Below, one piece after another: positions 60,493 through 64,000 of a DNA stretch of 64,000 nucleotides. The translations under genes were made by a program, and so were the position numbers. The stretch's first letter is position 1, and every line of letters starts with the position of its first letter. Location: the NCBI RefSeq assembly GCF_008704995.1, contig NZ_CP023747.1:6544001-6608000 (forward strand), in the 5' to 3' direction. The DNA is from Streptomyces nodosus (GTDB lineage: Bacteria; Actinomycetota; Actinomycetes; Streptomycetales; Streptomycetaceae). Under the pieces are notes generated by a model. It did not search any database. It saw only the letters and a list, made by a program, of their open reading frames with translations, and was not told the origin of the DNA.

Positions 60493-61380
60493 TCAGGATG
60501 CCCGGGCGTCTGCGGCGGGCTTGAGTACTTCCCTGCACCAGGTGCGGAAGTCTGTTGGTGTCGGCTTGGCGGTCGCCCAGTCCGCGTCGTAGATGCCGTG
60601 GCCCTGTGCTGCGAACGCCTCGGTCACGTCCTTGACTGTCTGGTCGCCGGCGCCTTGGGAGTGGAGCAGCGACGCGTAGTCATCGATGCTCATGCGACGG
60701 TAGGTGACCGGGCGCCCGAGTTCCTGGCTGATCACCTCGGCCATACCGTCGGGGGTCAGTCGGTCGGGGCCGAACACGGGGAGGTTCTCCTGCCCGGTCC
60801 AGGACAGATCGGTGAGCAGGTCGGCCGCGGTGCCGGCGATGTCCCGCGTCGTGATCAACGCCAGCGGCAGGTCACCTGCACAGGTCAGGTAGAACGCGCG
60901 TTGCCCGCGGATGGCATCCAGCTGCCGCAGGAGGTTCTCCATGTAGAAGGGCATGGACAAGGCCCGATACGCCGCACCGGACGTGCCGAGTTCGGCGTCC
61001 ATCGCGAAGGCCGCCGAGAGGACGCCGGCCGGGGTCGGCCAGCCGTGCCCGGCGCTGGAGACCCCGACTACGTGGCCGACCTCGTGGCGGGCGATGGCGG
61101 CGGCGCCCGCCCGGGCGAAATGCAGGTAGTGCACCTCGGCGCTCGGTGCCTGTGGGTTCGGCGGGACGAGCCAGAACAGTGCTTCGGCCCCAGGCAGGGC
61201 CCTGTCGAGCACGGCGGGGTCGTCGTGGGAGCCGTCGATGGTCTCGACCCGCTCGCGGACCGAGTCGTCCAGACGCGAGGCGTCACGGACGATGACCCGG
61301 ATCTCCTTGTCCTGGTCGAGCAACTGGCCGAGCAGCCGGCTGCCGATCTGTCCTGTCGGTGTGGTGACAACGATCACCAT
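60493..61380 (-). CDS. NmrA-like NAD(P)-binding protein
   Basis: 295 aa. Starts with the Rossmann motif VVTTPTGQIGSRLLGQLL and continues with VIVRDASRL and the FYMENLLRQL motif typical of NmrA-like SDR proteins (atypical SDR, no YxxxK). Such proteins are quinone reductases, isoflavone-reductase-like enzymes or redox sensors. Divergently transcribed from a TetR gene with an operator-like inverted repeat between, so the TetR protein probably represses it. Confidence 0.9.
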   Translation of the reverse strand: MVIVVTTPTGQIGSRLLGQLLDQDKEIRVIVRDASRLDDSVRERVETIDGSHDDPAVLDRALPGAEALFWLVPPNPQAPSAEVHYLHFARAGAAAIARHEVGHVVGVSSAGHGWPTPAGVLSAAFAMDAELGTSGAAYRALSMPFYMENLLRQLDAIRGQRAFYLTCAGDLPLALITTRDIAGTAADLLTDLSWTGQENLPVFGPDRLTPDGMAEVISQELGRPVTYRRMSIDDYASLLHSQGAGDQTVKDVTEAFAAQGHGIYDADWATAKPTPTDFRTWCREVLKPAADARAS

Positions 61381-61396
61381 GACCCCTCTCTAACAT

Positions 61397-61414
61397 GAAC
61401 CTGAACTCCGGTTC
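61397..61414. promoter_or_regulatory. Inverted repeat GAACC-N8-GGTTC, putative TetR operator
   Basis: Lies in the 82-bp space between the divergent NmrA-like and TetR genes. Flanked by TGAAC repeats (CATGAACCTGAACT). Position and size are right for an operator of the adjacent TetR protein. Confidence 0.5.
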
Positions 61415-61462
61415 CGAATGTAGGGGCAGGGCCCGTGCATCGTCAACTACAGTGGAGCGACC

Positions 61463-62026
61463 ATGACCGCTCCCGAACGCCCGCTGCGCGCCGATGCTCG
61501 GCGCAACCGTGAGTCCGTCCTCGACGCCGCCGGCGAACTGTTCGCCCAGCGAGGCGACGCCGTGCAGATGGACGAGATCGCTGAGCGCGCCGGCCTCGGC
61601 GTCGGCACCCTCTACCGGCACTTCGCCGACAAGCAAGCGCTACTCGCGGCGATCATCGGCCGCCGGTTCGAGGCGATGACCACGCTCGCCCGCACCGCCG
61701 ACGAGACCGAGGACCCCTGGACGGCGTTCGAGACGCTGCTCTACGGCTATCTGGAGTCCGCACAGGCCGACGCCACGTTCCGCTTCGCGCTCCTCGGCCC
61801 GGAAGAGCCGCGCTGGAACGACATCGCCGCCGAAAAGACAGACTTCTCAGCAATCACCGAACGCATCGTGCAACGCGCCGTCGACGCCGGCCGCCTCCGT
61901 GAGGACTTTCGTGCTCATGACTTCGTTCTCATCACCCGTGGCGCCATGGCGAACATGACTGGCGCCGGTGACTGGCGCAGGCACGTGGCGCTCCTGCTCG
62001 AGGGCATCCGCGGTCCCCAACGCTGA
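61463..62026 (+). CDS. TetR/AcrR-family transcriptional regulator
   Basis: 187 aa. N-terminal HTH RESVLDAAGELFAQRG, then EIAERAGLGVGTLYRHFADK; the C-terminal part resembles the SbtR-type ligand domain (DPWTAFETLLYGYLESA). Most likely represses itself and the divergent NmrA-like gene through the inverted repeat at 61397-61414, releasing DNA on binding a small ligand. Confidence 0.93.
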   Translation: MTAPERPLRADARRNRESVLDAAGELFAQRGDAVQMDEIAERAGLGVGTLYRHFADKQALLAAIIGRRFEAMTTLARTADETEDPWTAFETLLYGYLESAQADATFRFALLGPEEPRWNDIAAEKTDFSAITERIVQRAVDAGRLREDFRAHDFVLITRGAMANMTGAGDWRRHVALLLEGIRGPQR

Positions 62027-62142
62027 CCCAAGACCGCCTTCCGGCCATCCGCGGGTGCACCAGAGCACCGTCTTTCAGCCCGTCTGTCCGATCAGACCGG
62101 GCAGATCCTCTGAGCGGCCTACTGGCTGCTGGCTCTGCCACA

Positions 62143-62500
62143 GTGATGGTCAACGGCGCCGATGGGGCGGCAGGCCACCTGTGGCCCGGCTACGGCTACG
62201 AGGCGTCGGTGCGTGGCTACAACGTCGTGGTGTTCGATGGGTCCGGCCAGCAGCGCATGCTGTTCGAGTGGGGCATCCCATTCCGGCCCGACTGGGAGCA
62301 CGTCATCACGCCGGTCGTCGACGCGACACTGCGCCTGCCGGGCGTGGACCCGGAGCGACTCGCCCTCTTCGGCGTCAGCCAGGGAGGGTATTGGGTCCCA
62401 CACGCCTTGGCGTTCGAGCACCGCTTCGCGGCCGCGGTCATCGACGACGGAGTGGTCGACGTGTCCGAAGCGTGGCACGCCATGCTGTCGCCCAAGCTGA
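62143..62500 (+). pseudogene. Alpha/beta hydrolase (FrsA/acyl-peptidase-like), internal fragment
   Basis: MVNGADGAAGHLWPGYGYEA, NVVVFDGSGQQRMLFEWGIP, and the nucleophile elbow LFGVSQGGYWVPHALAFEHR are the centre of an alpha/beta hydrolase of the DUF1100/FrsA type. The N-terminal cap and the acid/His segments are missing; the frame after AWHAMLSPKL is unrelated. Confidence 0.75.
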
Positions 62501-62855
62501 GGCCCTCGCCTTGCTCGGTTGTCGAGAAAGAGATTGGGCGCGGTCAACGAAGCGGCAACCCGGCGTGCGCCGGGAGGTCGGAGCGTGTGCTGTGAGTGGT
62601 GCACCGTCTTCCGGCTGACCGCTTCACCATCGGGGCACCGGACCGTTGATGCCGCGGCAATGATGTGCCGGCCGGTGATGTGCGCGGCGCCGCCCGCAGT
62701 AGTGAGACCGTCCTCCCCGCGACGGACCGCACGGGTCCGCCGCAGGGAGCATCACGCACCTGGCCACGGGCGCGGCCAGACCTCCGCATCGATGTCTCGG
62801 TGGCTACCGGTGCCTTGAGGATGAGCGCCGGACGCGTCGGTGAAACGGCTCGTTC
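62501..62855. other. Intergenic region, nothing recognised
   Basis: 355 bp between the hydrolase fragment and the end of the MDR oxidoreductase gene. Only short, Arg-rich frames on both strands; no repeat or hairpin of note. Confidence 0.5.
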
Positions 62856-63866
62856 TCAAGCGACCGTGAGCACGAGCTTGCCTTGGATGTGCCCTCGGGA
62901 GGCGCGTTCGTGCGCAGCTCGGGCATCCGCGAGCGGATACGTGCTGTCGATCGCGACACGAACCGTGCCCTTGTCGAGAAGGCGTCCCAGTTCCGCAAGC
63001 TGCGCGCCGCTCGAACGGACCTGAGTACCCGAGACTGTGACGCCCAGCCTCGCGGTCTCTTTCTCGTCGAACTCGCCGAAGAACACGGGGAACTGGGAGC
63101 CACCACGCTTGAGCGTATGCAGGAAGCGCCTGCTGTCGGGGCCACCGACCGTGTCGAGAACGAGGTCGACGTCGTGCACGGCTTCCTCGGGACGACTCTT
63201 GGTGTAGTCGATGAACTCGTCGGCCCCGAGCTCGCGCAGGAACGCCTCGTGCGCACCCGACGCCACCGCGATGACGCGGGCCCCCTTCCATTTCGCCAGC
63301 TGGAGTGCGAAGTGCCCCACGCCACCCGCGGCCCCGTTGATGAGCACGGTCACGTCGGTGTCGAGCGGCACCGGACGATGCTTCGCCGCCTGGAAGGGCG
63401 ACGAATGATCGTGTCCGAGCTCGATCAGGAACTGCCACGCCGTCAGCCCGGCCATGGGCGCCCCGGCGGCGTGCACGTGATCGACACCAGCCGGCTTGAG
63501 CGCGAGGTCCGCCGCAGGCGCGGCGACGTACTCGGCATATGCGGCGCCGTCGAAGCTTGGAAAACGAAGGAGGCCGAAGACCTCATCACCGACGGAGAAG
63601 CCGTCCACATCCGCGGCGACAGCCTCGATGACACCCGACAGGTCTGTCCCCGGAATCACAGGCAAGTCGAACTTCGGCCGGGTCTCCGGGGGCAGATTGG
63701 ACATCCCGTCACGCAGATACCAGTCGGGAGGATTGATTCCGACCGCGTGAACGCGAACAAGAACCTCGCCCGGCCCCGGCTCAGGAATCGGCACCACGTC
63801 GTAGCGCAGCACCTCAGGGCCTCCGTGCTCATGCAGCCGGATCGCCCTCATCGTGTCTGGCGGCAT
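62856..63866 (-). CDS. NADP-dependent oxidoreductase of the MDR family (quinone-reductase-like)
   Basis: 336 aa from ATG 63864-63866, with AGGAGA five bases upstream; the longer frame runs through the operators and was rejected. MRAIRLHEHGGPEVLRYDVV at the start, VLVRVHAVGINPPDWYLRDG, and the cofactor motif INGAAGGVGHFALQLAK near residue 165. No Cys/His zinc site, so a zinc-independent quinone or enone reductase. Divergent from a TetR gene, with three palindromic operators in between. Confidence 0.93.
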   Translation of the reverse strand: MPPDTMRAIRLHEHGGPEVLRYDVVPIPEPGPGEVLVRVHAVGINPPDWYLRDGMSNLPPETRPKFDLPVIPGTDLSGVIEAVAADVDGFSVGDEVFGLLRFPSFDGAAYAEYVAAPAADLALKPAGVDHVHAAGAPMAGLTAWQFLIELGHDHSSPFQAAKHRPVPLDTDVTVLINGAAGGVGHFALQLAKWKGARVIAVASGAHEAFLRELGADEFIDYTKSRPEEAVHDVDLVLDTVGGPDSRRFLHTLKRGGSQFPVFFGEFDEKETARLGVTVSGTQVRSSGAQLAELGRLLDKGTVRVAIDSTYPLADARAAHERASRGHIQGKLVLTVA

Positions 63867-63901
63867 CGTTTTCTCCTGCCCTGCGAGGGGATATGCTGAC
63901 C

Positions 63902-63956
63902 GGATCAGTGATCCACTTTTCCGGATCACTGATCCGAATATATGGACCACCGATCC
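63902..63956. promoter_or_regulatory. Three palindromic operators at exact 21-bp spacing
   Basis: GGATCAGTGATCC (63902-63914), GGATCACTGATCC (63923-63935, extended to CGG...CCG) and a weaker GGACCACCGATCC (63944-63956). The centres are 63908, 63929 and 63950, i.e. two helical turns apart. They lie between the divergent MDR oxidoreductase and TetR-like genes and are probably bound cooperatively by that regulator. Confidence 0.75.
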
Positions 63957-63975
63957 AGATAGTCAAGGGAGACAG

Positions 63976-64000
63976 ATGCGGGCCGACGCCAGGAAGAACC
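63976..64000 (+). CDS. Start of a TetR-like regulator gene (cut by window end)
   Basis: Only MRADARKN is visible, preceded by AAGGGA. This is a common beginning of TetR proteins (RADARRN...). Together with the divergent layout and the three palindromes upstream, a TetR-family repressor is likely; only eight codons support it. Confidence 0.55.

Overview
The window is very GC-rich, with long reading frames in dense overlapping operons, palindromic short repeats and SUKH/toxin and IS debris, all typical of Streptomyces or a close actinomycete. No rRNA, tRNA or CRISPR array was seen.

Positions 1-44008 hold most of a biosynthetic gene cluster for a cinnamoyl-type acyl chain on a nonribosomal peptide (the family of skyllamycin, WS9326A and kitacinnamycin). 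Reading leftwards from 41923, a tightly coupled minus-strand operon encodes a highly reducing type II polyketide system: ACP, two catalytically complete ketosynthases, a chain-length-factor-like partner, an alpha/beta hydrolase, a double hot-dog protein, a His-less ketosynthase-like protein, a second ACP, two complementary hot-dog dehydratase subunits, a ketoreductase, a DsbA/isomerase-like protein and a phytoene-dehydrogenase-like flavoenzyme. The last two are the expected isomerisation and ring-aromatisation enzymes of this family. Three consecutive NRPS genes follow (4758 aa, 4724 aa and a third cut by the window edge), joined by 4- and 7-bp overlaps. Pocket residues read by eye give Thr, small residue, Asx-like, Gly, Phe, Pro, aromatic, unknown for modules 1-8; module 9 is cut off. 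The known part resembles the skyllamycin residue order as I remember it (Thr-Ala-MeAsp-Gly-Phe-Pro). A starter C domain on module 1 would accept the cinnamoyl-ACP. Facing the operon, a P450 and an MbtH protein run on the plus strand.

Positions 44009-47198 contain a probable LuxR-type regulator, preceded by two precisely spaced dyads and a hairpin, and an MBL-fold (NAPE-PLD-like) hydrolase. This is probably the cluster edge.

Positions 47199-54000 are a mobile-element-scarred zone: an IS110 fragment, a secreted M14 carboxypeptidase bracketed by 70-bp direct repeats, a VOC protein, an IS630 fragment and a dead IS3-type element. Positions 53784-58650 are a graveyard of polymorphic-toxin tips and SUKH-type immunity genes mixed with broken regulator, aldo/keto reductase, lipoprotein and IS481 pieces, of visibly lower GC in 55.5-57.1 kb. 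From 58673 to the end lie ordinary small enzymes with regulators (dienelactone-hydrolase-like, NmrA-like with divergent TetR, MDR oxidoreductase with a divergent TetR gene cut by the window end), plus fragments of an integrase and of an alpha/beta hydrolase.

All homology statements come from reading motifs by eye; no database search was run.
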